Source of the DNA: CAYTCZ01 sp964436315
GTDB taxonomy: Bacteria; Actinomycetota; Thermoleophilia; Gaiellales; Gaiellaceae
NCBI GenBank assembly: GCA_964436315.1
Contig: CAYTCZ010000025.1
Location: 1 to 35,897, forward strand
Direction of reading: 5' to 3'
Length of the DNA stretch: 35,897 nt
Shown piece after piece: positions 1-8,054 of the stretch. Every line of letters starts with the position of its first letter. Within the stretch, counting starts at the first letter, position 1. The notes under the pieces are model-generated. The model worked only from the letters and a program-made list of their open reading frames with translations. It searched no databases and had not been told where the DNA came from. The position numbers were made by a program, and so were the translations under genes.

Positions 1-540
1 CTAGGTCGCCTTGACCTCCTCCGGTCTCCGAACGCTCTCGCCGAGCTCGGCGGCTAGGGAGCGTGCCCATTCGACAGCCCGCTCGAGGTCACCCTCCTTT
101 AGCGGTCCATCCGTGTCGAGAACGAAGAAGCTCTCGGCTGGAAGGGCCAGCTTGAAGCCGTGTCGGCGGAGTCGCTTCGCGATTCCTTTCGCAGCCGAGC
201 CCACGAGCAAAGCAGACTTCTCGATTCGCGTATCGAAAGCCGCAGCCGGCGTTCCCTTCACCGTGGGAAGATCCTTGAGCCAATCACGAACCCCCGGTCC
301 GGCGTCCGTTTCCTCACCGCCGGCTTCCTCGACCGCCGCTTTTCGAGACATCGACGACGACATTCCGTGGACGTGTGTCGGCGCCCCGACGACGAGCAGA
401 TCGATTCCTTCGAGCGTTTCGATGTCGTGGTCAACCCCGACCAGCTCTGCTTCTCCATAGTTCGCGAGCTCGTCTCTGATTGCTTCAGCGAGCTTCATTG
501 TGTTCCCGAACCAGGACTCACAAACAATCACCGATCTCAT
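1..540 (-). CDS. Flavodoxin-domain protein
   Basis: A 179-residue flavodoxin-like protein, expected to bind FMN in the cytoplasm and act as a one- or two-electron carrier. It begins with a beta strand followed by the phosphate-binding loop ESWFGNT (about residues 7-13), as in short-chain flavodoxins. A later stretch, LLVVGAPTHVHGM, matches the second FMN-contacting loop. The ATG at 540 is preferred over upstream starts because AAGGAGGTGAGAAG lies directly before it. It is the last gene of a minus-strand group with the TusA-DsrE fusion and the DUF2807 protein, with about 140 bases between it and the fusion. That pairing hints at redox or sulfur handling, but no partner reductase is visible and the substrate is unknown. 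Confidence 0.85.
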   Translation of the reverse strand: MRSVIVCESWFGNTMKLAEAIRDELANYGEAELVGVDHDIETLEGIDLLVVGAPTHVHGMSSSMSRKAAVEEAGGEETDAGPGVRDWLKDLPTVKGTPAAAFDTRIEKSALLVGSAAKGIAKRLRRHGFKLALPAESFFVLDTDGPLKEGDLERAVEWARSLAAELGESVRRPEEVKAT

Positions 541-681
541 CTTCTCACCTCCTTCCTCGGTTTCGTGATTCCAGTCTCCAACCGATGGCTGTCGCAAGCC
601 TCCGGTCCGACGCGGAAACCGACTAAGGACTAAGCCGCACACGAGCCGCGTTGGTCAGGCGCGCTCCAGGCCAGCTTGCAT

Positions 682-1362
682 CTACTGGAGGAAGAAACGG
701 ATGTCCGCCTGATCCATCACCTCCATGAAGGAGAGGTACGCTGCAATAACGACACCCTCGAAGAGAAAGTCGTCCTTGGCGACGTCGAAATGATCCATCG
801 AGGGACCGCACACGTAGAACGTTGCACCGAGTTCTGCGAGCTGGCGAAGCTTCTCGTGCGCCGGCGCATGCCCGATCTCGGCGAGCCCCTGGCGGGCGAA
901 CGTCGAGAACGGTCGGTTCGTGCCGTGGAGCTTGGCCTTGAAACCCTTTGTAAGCGTCTTGACGGCGGGCCCTTGGAAGTAGATCGACACGTCCATCCCC
1001 TCGAGCGCACCAGCAAGTGCAAACGCAAGCGGCGAGAGCAGCTCCTCTAGCCCCGGATTCGAGATCACGAGCGCGAGCTTGCGAGGGGCGGGCTCGGCCA
1101 CTTCGCGCTTGGCGATGAAGTAGCGGTGAAGATCGGGCTCGTGCTCGACACCAGCAAGCCATTGGCCCGTCATCCGACACCAGGCTCGCAAGTCATGCTC
1201 GATCGCCTCATGAGACTCGGTCGTCACTTCAAGGAGCTCGCCCTCAGCCATGTCCTCGAGCGCCCGATGGGCTTCGTACGCGATGGCTGTGGTTACCGTC
1301 TTCGGCCGCGTGTCGATCGCACGCGTCACAGAGACATCGACGGCTGTTCTTGACTCGGACAT
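682..1362 (-). CDS. TusA-like/DsrE-like fusion protein
   Basis: A 226-residue protein with two sulfur-relay-type domains. Residues about 22-86 resemble a TusA/SirA domain (ALEDMAEGELLEV, then WCRMTGQWL). Residues about 95-226 resemble DsrE/DsrF, including VCGPSMD with Cys185 at the position of the family cysteine. TusA proteins normally carry a CPxP motif near the N-terminus; here the aligned place reads RPKT, so the sulfur-accepting cysteine is missing. The DsrE half may therefore be the active part, while the TusA half may serve only as a binding module. A strong ribosome site (GGAGGAGGG) precedes the ATG. The gene sits 27 bases downstream of the DUF2807 gene and upstream of a flavodoxin, probably in one operon. 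Confidence 0.8.
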   Translation of the reverse strand: MSESRTAVDVSVTRAIDTRPKTVTTAIAYEAHRALEDMAEGELLEVTTESHEAIEHDLRAWCRMTGQWLAGVEHEPDLHRYFIAKREVAEPAPRKLALVISNPGLEELLSPLAFALAGALEGMDVSIYFQGPAVKTLTKGFKAKLHGTNRPFSTFARQGLAEIGHAPAHEKLRQLAELGATFYVCGPSMDHFDVAKDDFLFEGVVIAAYLSFMEVMDQADIRFFLQ

Positions 1363-1388
1363 GTTGCCCTCCTCCTTCCTGGAGGCAT

Positions 1389-2105
1389 TTACGTCGGTCC
1401 GATGTTGCTGGCCCCGCTCGTGTCCTCGCTGACCTCCCGCGGATCGCCTTCGTACCGAATCCGGCTCGCGCCACTTGCATCGGCTGAGAGCGAGCCGGTC
1501 ACATTCAATGAGATCTCGCTTGCACCCGAGGCGTCGGCGCTGGCTTCTTCGACGACCAGCTCAGCGAGGTCGAGCGTGCTCGCGCCCGAGGCCTGGGCGT
1601 CGAGCTGCGTTGCCTCGCCCGAGACCGTCACCGTACTCGCGCCGCTCGCGTCGACCGACACATCGGAGGCTGACAACTCCTTCAGGTCGACCGTGGAAGC
1701 ACCACTCGCCTCGGCCGAGAACTCACCGGCCTCGGCGTCCATTGCCTCGATCCGCGAGGCCCCGCTCGCCTCGATGCTCTCGAGTTCCGGCACGGTGATT
1801 TCGACAACGAGTCCAACGTCCGGGTCGAGATCACGCGAGCTTGAAACTTCGAGAGTTTCGCCACTCACCCTCGTCCTGACCTCGTCGAGCAGGTTGTCGT
1901 CCGCGCGAACGACAACGGACTGCTCCGGCCCGACTTCGATCACGACTGTCATGGCCCTTGCTGCCTCGACACGAGTGAAGCTCGCGACCTCTCTAGTCTC
2001 GGTTGCCTCGACGCCCGAGCCCTCAATGCGGGTGTCCGTCGTTGAGCATTGGGCAGCAAGCAGCCCGACAAGGACAGCACACAGAGCGAGAGCAACCAAT
2101 CTCAT
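1389..2105 (-). CDS. DUF2807 (GIN domain) putative lipoprotein with SGAS repeats
   Basis: A 238-residue exported protein. The first 19 residues form a hydrophobic signal ending LLAAQ before Cys20; this is a plausible but imperfect lipobox, because Gln at -1 is unusual. The mature part matches the DUF2807 head-GIN domain, a beta-helical adhesin-like fold (TRVEAARAMTVVIEVGPEQ). The second half carries seven copies of (A/T)SGAS spaced about 18-21 residues apart, consistent with turns of a right-handed beta-helix. A good Shine-Dalgarno sequence (GAGGGGGA) precedes the ATG. It is the first gene of the group with the TusA-DsrE fusion and flavodoxin; its upstream promoter region runs into a scaffold gap. 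The function of the family is not established. Confidence 0.85.
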   Translation of the reverse strand: MRLVALALCAVLVGLLAAQCSTTDTRIEGSGVEATETREVASFTRVEAARAMTVVIEVGPEQSVVVRADDNLLDEVRTRVSGETLEVSSSRDLDPDVGLVVEITVPELESIEASGASRIEAMDAEAGEFSAEASGASTVDLKELSASDVSVDASGASTVTVSGEATQLDAQASGASTLDLAELVVEEASADASGASEISLNVTGSLSADASGASRIRYEGDPREVSEDTSGASNIGPT

Positions 2106-2106
2106 T

Positions 2107-2445
2107 CCCCCTCAATTCTCCCAGTGGGCTGCGGCACGACATCGGGGCCTGTGCTGATTTCGCGTGCGGCCAAGTACGGCTCGTACTGCCCATACACTNN
2201 NNNNNNNNNNNNNNNNNNNNNNNNNNNNNNNNNNNNNNNNNNNNNNNNNNNNNNNNNNNNNNNNNNNNNNNNNNNNNNNNNNNNNNNNNNNNNNNNNNTC
2301 CTCCCCACCCTCATGGGTGGGGAGGAGTGAGAGTGCAGAACGCCGACAGGATGGTGCGGTGGCCAAAGCTGTGCTGCTGGCATCGCCGATGCTCGCGGCT
2401 GATAATGCGCTATCGCTGTTGTCCGGAGAAAGGTTGAGGGAGACC
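2107..2445. other. Intergenic stretch with scaffold gap and flanking hairpin
   Basis: This region between the DUF2807 gene and the small gene at 2446 contains 100 N bases (2199-2298), a conventional placeholder whose true length is unknown. No gene is supported on the visible flanks. Immediately after the Ns, 2299-2326 is a perfect 12-bp inverted repeat around a TCAT loop. It may have stalled assembly or belong to a repeat lost in the gap. Promoters for the minus-strand group must lie here or in the gap. Confidence 0.7.
2299..2326. repeat. Perfect 12-bp hairpin at edge of scaffold gap
   Basis: TCCTCCCCACCC, loop TCAT, then its exact reverse complement. The stem is GC-rich and has no T-tract, so it is not a classical terminator in either direction. 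It abuts the N gap, so the element may extend into missing sequence. Confidence 0.7.
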
Positions 2446-2706
2446 ATGACAACGCTGCTTGCATTCCACGAAGTTGACGACGTCGATCACTGGCTCAGTT
2501 CACCGAAGCGCGAAGAGATCTTCGGCCCAATGGGAGTGAAGGTGAGGACTTTTCGCGACACGCAGGATTCGAACCTCACCGGCGTGCTCCTGGAGGTCCC
2601 GGACCTGGCTGCGTTCCAAGCAGCGATGGAGTCCGAGGCCACGGCCGAGGCAATGAAGTTCGACGGCGTGCGCCGTGACACTCTCGTAGTTCTCGCGGAG
2701 GCATAG
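2446..2706 (+). CDS. Small hypothetical protein, possible dimeric alpha/beta-barrel fold
   Basis: An 86-residue protein beginning MTTLLAFHEVDDVDHWL. Its length, the opening beta strand and the pattern LTGVLLEVPDLAAFQAAM suggest a small ferredoxin-like or dimeric alpha-beta-barrel protein of the kind often annotated only as hypothetical in actinobacteria. No catalytic residues can be assigned. The ATG is preceded by GAGGGAG at proper spacing; the longer open frame upstream runs into the gap and is not needed. The gene converges on the broken LtrA gene, with a hairpin between them at 2794-2814. Confidence 0.65.
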   Translation: MTTLLAFHEVDDVDHWLSSPKREEIFGPMGVKVRTFRDTQDSNLTGVLLEVPDLAAFQAAMESEATAEAMKFDGVRRDTLVVLAEA

Positions 2707-2793
2707 TCCGACGAACATTCTGGCTCGACCTGCCATCGCAAGACCAGGGCTGACCAGTCAGCCGCGTCGCCGACGCTATGTGTGGTTGCCCCT

Positions 2794-2814
2794 GGCCGAT
2801 CACTGTGATCAGCC
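2794..2814. terminator. Possible bidirectional terminator hairpin
   Basis: GGCCGATCAC, one-base loop T, GTGATCAGCC: nine of ten positions pair. It lies at the 3' ends of two convergent genes, overlapping the LtrA stop codon. No T-tract follows, so the role is inferred from position. Confidence 0.45.
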
Positions 2815-4034
2815 GCGGATGTGAGTCCCCCGGTTTCGCTGGAGATTCCTCACGAGTCTCAACTCGAGCACGTTTAGGAGGACCGTCACGGCCGCGGCGA
2901 TGGCCACGAACGGGGCGGGTTCGATATTGGTCGCCGCGGCAACTACGACGATGAGCACGGCGGCACCCGCGCGGAGAGGCAGGATGAAGCGGCCCGCTGA
3001 TGTGATCCGAAAACCGAGATTCGAGAGGTTTACGAGCGTCATCGCCACGAGGAATCCGACGAGCCCGCCAGCAAGAACCGCGGTGCCGGGGAGTGCTCCT
3101 TCGCCCACGGCGATCTCCTCGCCCTCTGATACGGCATGTTCGACGCCACCTTCGGCGGCAGTCTCGATGAGCAACTCGGCCCCCGACGCCAACGGCCGCG
3201 ATACCGGCGAAGATCACGAGGTGCGCATAGCCCCACGTGAACGCAATCGCGAGCCGCCGCGCCAACGCGTCGCGTCCCGAGCGGTCGAAATACATCCACC
3301 AGATTGAGGCCGCAATCACGAACGCACACGATGCAACGAGCATCGAGGTCGCGTCCCATCCGACCTGCGCAACCCCCACGCTGACGGCGAGAACCGACTC
3401 GCCGAGCACGATGATGGTGAAGAGACCGTAACGCTCTCGAATGTGATCGAGGTGGAAGAGCTGAACGAACTCGCCGACCCCGCCTCGCGGACGATTAGCC
3501 GCGTAGGGGGCGTAGAGCTCGATCGCGAGCCCGACCCCCCACAGCACATACTGGAACGCATCATCAAACGCGAGCGAGACGATCCACGGAACGAGACCGA
3601 CAATGTTCCACACGATGTAGCGCTGGAGAAAGCCGCGAACGTGGTCGTGCGTTGCTTCCACAGGATGAACGCCGACATTCCGAAGCGCTCGAAGCTGCAG
3701 CNNNNNNNNNNNNNNNNNNNNNNNNNNNNNNNNNNNNNNNNNNNNNNNNNNNNNNNNNNNNNNNNNNNNNNNNNNNNNNNNNNNNNNNNNNNNNNNNNNN
3801 NGCGTAGCCCATCCAGGCCCACCACACCGGAACGAAGAGTCCGAGATAGATGAGCGCCCCCGTCCACGTCGGGTCGGCGAGCAACGCTCTCGCGAGCGCG
3901 GCGACCGCGACAACGAAGCAAAGATCGAAGAAGAGCTCGAGCCACGTCGCCTGTCGATGACCGTCCTCGCCGATCCGGGCCGTCAACGGACGGACAAACG
4001 CCTTCAGCTGTGGTGTTGAGGTGGGCGTCGCCAT
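2809..4034 (-). pseudogene. LtrA-family membrane protein, frameshifted and interrupted by a gap
   Basis: Three pieces in different frames read as one low-temperature-requirement A (LtrA, PF06772-like) polytopic membrane protein. The N-terminal piece (from ATG at 4034) contains WLELFFDLCFVVAVAAL, the family hallmark. It runs into 100 Ns at 3702-3801. After the gap the protein resumes with several hydrophobic helices (VLWGVGLAIELYAPYAAN, LFTIIVLGESVLAVSVG). It then shifts frame at a run of five C (plus strand 3180-3184): removing one base restores VGVGAELLIETAAEGG and the remaining transmembrane helices to the stop at 2809. It is either an assembly or sequencing error in a homopolymer or a real broken gene. 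The frame difference across the gap means nothing because the gap length is arbitrary. The function of LtrA proteins is poorly defined. Confidence 0.75.
3702..3801. other. Scaffold gap (100 N)
   Basis: One hundred unresolved bases inside the LtrA-like gene; the fixed length suggests a placeholder rather than a measured distance. Confidence 0.98.
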
Positions 4035-4093
4035 GCGCCCGACAGTAGCAACGACGTCTCCCGTCGCAGTCTCGAGAGTCCGGAGCTCGAGAG

Positions 4094-4756
4094 CTATGTG
4101 CTCGCGTCGTTGCGAAGACTCTCAAAGGCCGCGGCGAGGTGTTCGTCCGCTGCCTGGGCGGCCGCGTCGGCTTCACCGTTCGCGACGTGTCGGAGGATCC
4201 GCTCGTGGTCGTCGCGATCGCGATCGCGACGATCGACCTGCCGTGCCTGCTGCGCGTAGATGAAGGGGGCCATGGGCCCATTCCAGAGTTCGTCGCTAAA
4301 CCGAACGAGCTGCGGGTTGCCAGAGCCATCAACCAGCGCGCGATGGAATTCCTTGCTCGCTTCGAATTGCCGTTCGACATCGTCGCCCGCTGCCTCGGCT
4401 GCCTCGAGCGCTGCGACGAGTGCGGCGAGGTTCTCGGGGTCTCGCCGCGTCGCCGCCAGCCTCGCCGCTGCAGACTCGAGGACTCTGCGTGCCTGATAAT
4501 CCATCTCGATGTCGTGCTCGCTGAACTCGGCCACGATGGCACTCCGATGCGGGCGAAACTCGATCAAGCCGGCCGCGGCAAGGCGGTTCAGCGCTTCACG
4601 GAGCGGTGTACGGGAAATCCCGAGATCGTGAGCGAGTACCTCTTGTCGCAGCTCCTCGCCCGGCGCGAATTCACCGGAGAGGATCGAGCGCCGCAGCTGC
4701 CCGTAGACCTGATCGACGAGGCTCGCCGCCTTGACCGGTGAGAGCCGGCCAGTCAC
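4094..4756 (-). CDS. GntR-family transcription regulator with FCD domain
   Basis: A 220-residue regulator. Residues about 12-75 form the GntR winged helix-turn-helix (YGQLRRSILSGEFAPGEEL, then GISRTPLREALNRLAAAGLI). The rest is an all-helical FCD ligand-binding domain with the usual acidic and histidine metal positions (SKEFHRALVDGSGN, DDHERIL). FCD regulators typically sense organic acids and repress the neighbouring catabolic operon. It is transcribed divergently from the meta-cleavage operon starting at 4891, and a 13-bp palindrome in between (4852-4864) is a likely operator. The GTG at 4756 is chosen because the conserved N-terminus follows directly. A short CGCGAT repeat near 4213-4235 encodes an RDRDRD stretch. 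Confidence 0.9.
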   Translation of the reverse strand: MTGRLSPVKAASLVDQVYGQLRRSILSGEFAPGEELRQEVLAHDLGISRTPLREALNRLAAAGLIEFRPHRSAIVAEFSEHDIEMDYQARRVLESAAARLAATRRDPENLAALVAALEAAEAAGDDVERQFEASKEFHRALVDGSGNPQLVRFSDELWNGPMAPFIYAQQARQVDRRDRDRDDHERILRHVANGEADAAAQAADEHLAAAFESLRNDAST

Positions 4757-4851
4757 GCTTCCCGCGCGGTGCCGGCGTCACTGATCCGAACCTCCGAAGA
4801 GGCGCGACCTGATGCATCCGAGCGCTCCATCCGTCCAGCGGAGGTCATTTC

Positions 4852-4864
4852 GGATATCGTATCC
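4852..4864. promoter_or_regulatory. Candidate GntR/FCD operator palindrome
   Basis: GGATATCGTATCC, a perfect 5-bp inverted repeat with a 3-bp centre, lies 26 bases before the GTG start of the operon and in the intergenic region shared with the GntR gene. FCD-type GntR proteins commonly bind short AT-containing palindromes of this size. The assignment is by position and symmetry only. Confidence 0.5.
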
Positions 4865-4890
4865 AATTGCATGGCGAGGGAGTCAGAGGG

Positions 4891-5685
4891 GTGACAGATG
4901 CGCGGAACGAGCTCGTCGGTTTCTCCAACCCTCGGACGGCCACCGGTCGATCGGCGCTCGTGCCGCCACCACCGTGGCACTACTCAGGCGACTTTCTCAT
5001 CATTGAGTACCGCACGCACCCGCAAGCGGCAGCGAGATTTCTGCCGGCGGAACTCGAGCCTGGCTCAGATGCGGGCGCAGCCGCCGCGATCTTCGCCGAC
5101 TGGCAGTCGTGCTCTGAATCAGGCCAAGAGCTCCTCGATCCCGTGCGGGCTCAGTACCGCGAGTTCTTCGTCGTCCTGTCAGCGCAGTATCGCGGCGAGG
5201 CCGTCACTCGCTGCCCCCTGATGTGGGTCGACAAGGGTTTCTCGCTCGCGCGCGGGTGGCTCCAGGGATTCCCGAAGAAGCCCGGGTCTGTCTGGATGAC
5301 CCGTCCGGTCACCGTCGGCAAGGCTGGACCTCGGCTCGAGCCCGGTGGGGAGTTCGGCGCGACGCTCGCGGCGAACGAGCGCCGACTCGTTGAGGCCACG
5401 CTCACACTGACCGGCATCTCAGAATCTGGGCCGACCGTGAACACGCCTCCGCTCGTGAACACCAGGTTCATGCCCCCGTGGGACCCTCAGGACTCAGCGT
5501 TTGAAGAACACGTCTACGCGGGCGGTCGCGACCGAGAGATATCGCCAATCTGGGAAGGCAATGCAACCCTACGGTTCTTCGAGTCGCCCACAGACGAACT
5601 AACGGACCTCGCTCCGATCGAGATCAATCGGGGCTTCTGGTTCTCGTTCGGATACACAGTAGACGGCGGAGAGCGACTTCGATGA
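4891..5685 (+). CDS. Acetoacetate decarboxylase-like protein
   Basis: A 264-residue member of the acetoacetate decarboxylase (ADC) superfamily. The motif GFPKK places Lys129/Lys130 where ADC has its Schiff-base lysine and the neighbouring lysine that lowers its pKa. Glu91 is at about the spacing of the ADC active-site glutamate. ADC-fold proteins decarboxylate beta-keto acids or catalyse related lyase and aldol chemistry through an imine. The GTG at 4891 is chosen because GAGGGAG precedes it at good spacing; an upstream TTG at 4867 is less likely. As first gene of the hpa-like operon it probably handles a pathway intermediate, perhaps the oxo-tricarboxylate normally decarboxylated by HpaG. 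The exact reaction is unknown. Confidence 0.75.
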   Translation: MTDARNELVGFSNPRTATGRSALVPPPPWHYSGDFLIIEYRTHPQAAARFLPAELEPGSDAGAAAAIFADWQSCSESGQELLDPVRAQYREFFVVLSAQYRGEAVTRCPLMWVDKGFSLARGWLQGFPKKPGSVWMTRPVTVGKAGPRLEPGGEFGATLAANERRLVEATLTLTGISESGPTVNTPPLVNTRFMPPWDPQDSAFEEHVYAGGRDREISPIWEGNATLRFFESPTDELTDLAPIEINRGFWFSFGYTVDGGERLR

Positions 5686-5719
5686 ACGCAATCCACGTGA
5701 GAGGGGAGCAGCGAGGACA

Positions 5720-6442
5720 ATGAGGCGACCGGTCGAGCTCTCGCCGACGAAGATCATCGGTGTTCACCTCAACTACCCGAGCAGGGTCGAGGAATATGAC
5801 GCGCGCGCTCCGGACGCTCCGTCCTACTTCCTGAAACCGCCCTCCTCGCTGTCGGGCCACGGCTCGCCGATCGTCCGACCGCGTGGCTGCCACTATCTGA
5901 ACTACGAGGGAGAGGTCGCGCTCATTCTCGGTCGGAGGGCAAGAGCGGTGTCCGAGGCAGACGCGCTCGACCATGTCGCCGCATACTCGGTCGCGAACGA
6001 CTTTGGAGTTCACGACTTCCGGCATGCTGATCGGGGCTCGATGCTCAGAGTCAAAGGGCAGGACGGGTTCTGCCCAATCGGTCCCGACATGGTGGGTGCC
6101 GAAGACGTCGATCCGACAAATCTGACACTGCGGACCTTCGTGAACGCGGAGATCGTGCAGGAGGGCAACACGAGTGAGTTGCTCTTCCCATTCGCGTACA
6201 TGCTTGCGGATCTGAGCCGACTGATCACGCTCGAGCCCGGCGACATACTCCTTACCGGCACGCCGGCGAACTCGAGACCCGTGGAGCCGGGAGACGTCGT
6301 CGACGTAGAGGTCGAGGGTATCGGAAGGCTCTCGAATCCGATCGTGGAAGCCGAGGGGGAGCTCGGGGCGGTCGGCGTGATGCCAGAGGATTCCGCGAAC
6401 GCCAGACACGTGGCGCTCGCAGTTCCCGAGGAGGTCGCGTGA
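5720..6442 (+). CDS. Fumarylacetoacetate hydrolase family protein (HpaG-like isomerase/decarboxylase)
   Basis: A 240-residue FAH-family protein containing the core fold only. Visible family motifs are YEGEVALIL (metal-binding glutamates), NDFGVHD, KGQDGFCPIGP, and LEPGDILLTGTPAN near the C-terminus. In homoprotocatechuate degradation, HpaG decarboxylates 5-oxopent-3-ene-1,2,5-tricarboxylate and isomerises the product; E. coli HpaG has two fused FAH repeats, whereas this protein has one. It lies 34 bases after the ADC-like gene with a purine-rich ribosome site, and 163 bases before hpaE. A single FAH unit may perform only one of the two steps, which makes the ADC-like neighbour interesting. 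Other FAH chemistries (acylpyruvate hydrolysis) cannot be excluded. Confidence 0.8.
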   Translation: MRRPVELSPTKIIGVHLNYPSRVEEYDARAPDAPSYFLKPPSSLSGHGSPIVRPRGCHYLNYEGEVALILGRRARAVSEADALDHVAAYSVANDFGVHDFRHADRGSMLRVKGQDGFCPIGPDMVGAEDVDPTNLTLRTFVNAEIVQEGNTSELLFPFAYMLADLSRLITLEPGDILLTGTPANSRPVEPGDVVDVEVEGIGRLSNPIVEAEGELGAVGVMPEDSANARHVALAVPEEVA

Positions 6443-6605
6443 GCTCGCGGCTCGGAGCGGTCCGGCCGACGAGCCCAGGATCGAGAAGTTCCTGTCCAGA
6501 CACCACGCGTCACACATGCGCGCGCACCTCGGCGATAGGCTGGAAGTGGAGGGAGGTCAGCGGCGGCCCCAGGCCCGTCTGGCCGTTGGTTGATGGGAGC
6601 CGTCC

Positions 6606-8054
6606 GTGACCACGACCGCCGTCGCAGGAATCGCGGTCTCCCCCGACCACTACATCGGCGGCAAACGGGTCGGGTCGTCCACGAGCTTCGAGGACCTCTC
6701 GCCCATCGATCTCAGCCACCTGGCAGACGTCTCCCGCGGCGGTGAGGAGGAAGTCAACGCCGCAGTTCGGGCGGCCCGGGAGGCTTTCCCGGACTGGGCC
6801 GCGCTGAGACCCGAGGGGCGCGGCGAGCTGCTGTTCCGACTCGCCGACCTTGTCGAAGAACGCGTCGACCAATTAGCTCACGTCGAGACCAGCGATAACG
6901 GCTCGCTTCTCGAAGCTTCGCGCCTTCGCGTCATGAAGCGCGGCGCTCTGAACATTCGCGCCTTCGCCGAATGGGCGATCGAGCGCCGGGAGCGAGCGTG
7001 GGCATCTCACGACGTCGTGAACCGCGTACGACACGATCCCGCCGGGGTTGCGGCTCTGATCACGCCCTGGAACGCGCCCTTCATGCTCACGACCTGGAAA
7101 GCCGGCCCCGCGCTCGCGGCCGGCAACACCGTGGTGATCAAACCGCCCGAATGGTCACCACTCACATGCTCCCTACTCGCCGACTTCGCCGAGGACGCCG
7201 GACTGCCGCCCGGGGCTCTGAACGTTGTCCAAGGTATCGGTGAGGAAGCCGGTTGGGCGCTGGTCAACCATCCCGGGATCGCTCGCATCTCCTTTACCGG
7301 CTCCGTGGAAACTGCAAAGCGGATCGGCCAGGCGGCGGCAAAGAACATCGTGCCGGTCTCATTCGAGCTGGGCGGAAAATCGCCGTTTCTCGTTTTCGCC
7401 GACGCCGATCTCGATACGGCTGTCCAGACCGCGACGTACCAGTACGACCACGCAGGGCAGATCTGCCTCGCGGGCACACGACTCCTCGTTGAAGACGGGA
7501 TCTACGACGAATTCCTCGAACGCTTCCTCGCCGGCGTGGAGCAACGAAAGCTCGGTGACCCGCGCGACCCCGACACGGACATCGGCCCATTGATCACGAC
7601 CGAACACCTCGAGCGAGTGCACGGGTTCGTCGAACGGGCCAAAAGCGACGGTGCTCGGCTCGTGATCGGCGGCCGCGTCGACCCGGACCTCGGCGGTCTC
7701 TACTACCAGCCGACGCTCTTCACGGACGTGCGCAACGACATGGAGATCGTGCAGAAGGAAGTCTTTGGGCCGGTTCTGACGCTCCAACGCTTTGCGACCG
7801 AGGCCGAGGCGGTCGAACTCGCAAACGACACCGAGTACGGACTGGCCGCAACCGTGTTCACGAGCGCCGAGGACCGCGCCGACCGAATGGGCGAACAACT
7901 CGTGGCCGGGACGACCTGGGTGAACTGCTTCTACGTCCGCGATCTGTCGGCGCCGTTCGGAGGCGCGAAACACTCGGGGATCGGCCGTGAGGGAGGCGAC
8001 TGGAGCTTCGACTTCTACAGCGACGTCAAGACGGTGGCGACAAGGAGACTCTGA
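6606..8054 (+). CDS. hpaE: 5-carboxymethyl-2-hydroxymuconate semialdehyde dehydrogenase-like ALDH
   Basis: A 482-residue NAD(P)-dependent aldehyde dehydrogenase of usual family length. Catalytic residues are visible: Asn156 in TPWNAPF, Lys179 in VVIKP, Glu254 in FELGGKSP and the nucleophile Cys287 in GQICLAGTR. FTGS marks the cofactor fold. Its place directly before HpaB, HpaC and HpaD-like genes supports oxidation of the ring-cleavage semialdehyde of homoprotocatechuate. The GTG at 6606 follows GGGAG; the stop overlaps the next start by one base (TGATG), so the genes are translationally coupled. The substrate is inferred from context; related muconic-semialdehyde dehydrogenases have the same motifs. 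Confidence 0.85.
   Translation: MTTTAVAGIAVSPDHYIGGKRVGSSTSFEDLSPIDLSHLADVSRGGEEEVNAAVRAAREAFPDWAALRPEGRGELLFRLADLVEERVDQLAHVETSDNGSLLEASRLRVMKRGALNIRAFAEWAIERRERAWASHDVVNRVRHDPAGVAALITPWNAPFMLTTWKAGPALAAGNTVVIKPPEWSPLTCSLLADFAEDAGLPPGALNVVQGIGEEAGWALVNHPGIARISFTGSVETAKRIGQAAAKNIVPVSFELGGKSPFLVFADADLDTAVQTATYQYDHAGQICLAGTRLLVEDGIYDEFLERFLAGVEQRKLGDPRDPDTDIGPLITTEHLERVHGFVERAKSDGARLVIGGRVDPDLGGLYYQPTLFTDVRNDMEIVQKEVFGPVLTLQRFATEAEAVELANDTEYGLAATVFTSAEDRADRMGEQLVAGTTWVNCFYVRDLSAPFGGAKHSGIGREGGDWSFDFYSDVKTVATRRL

Noticed and set aside
1402..2157. Long plus-strand open frame opposite the DUF2807 gene
   Set aside because: It mirrors the repetitive SGAS coding region; the minus strand has the signal peptide, domain match and ribosome site.
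2555..2580. GGATTCGAACC-like string resembling a reversed tRNA T-arm
   Set aside because: It lies inside the coding frame of the small protein at 2446, and no matching acceptor, D or anticodon stems are present.
4205..4240. CGCGAT microrepeat as possible phase-variable tract
   Set aside because: Only two or so copies, in frame, giving RDRDRD in the GntR protein; too short to suggest slippage control.
4753..4980. 75-codon minus-strand frame overlapping the GntR start and intergenic region
   Set aside because: No recognisable motifs; it overlaps the start of the ADC-like gene and the candidate operator.
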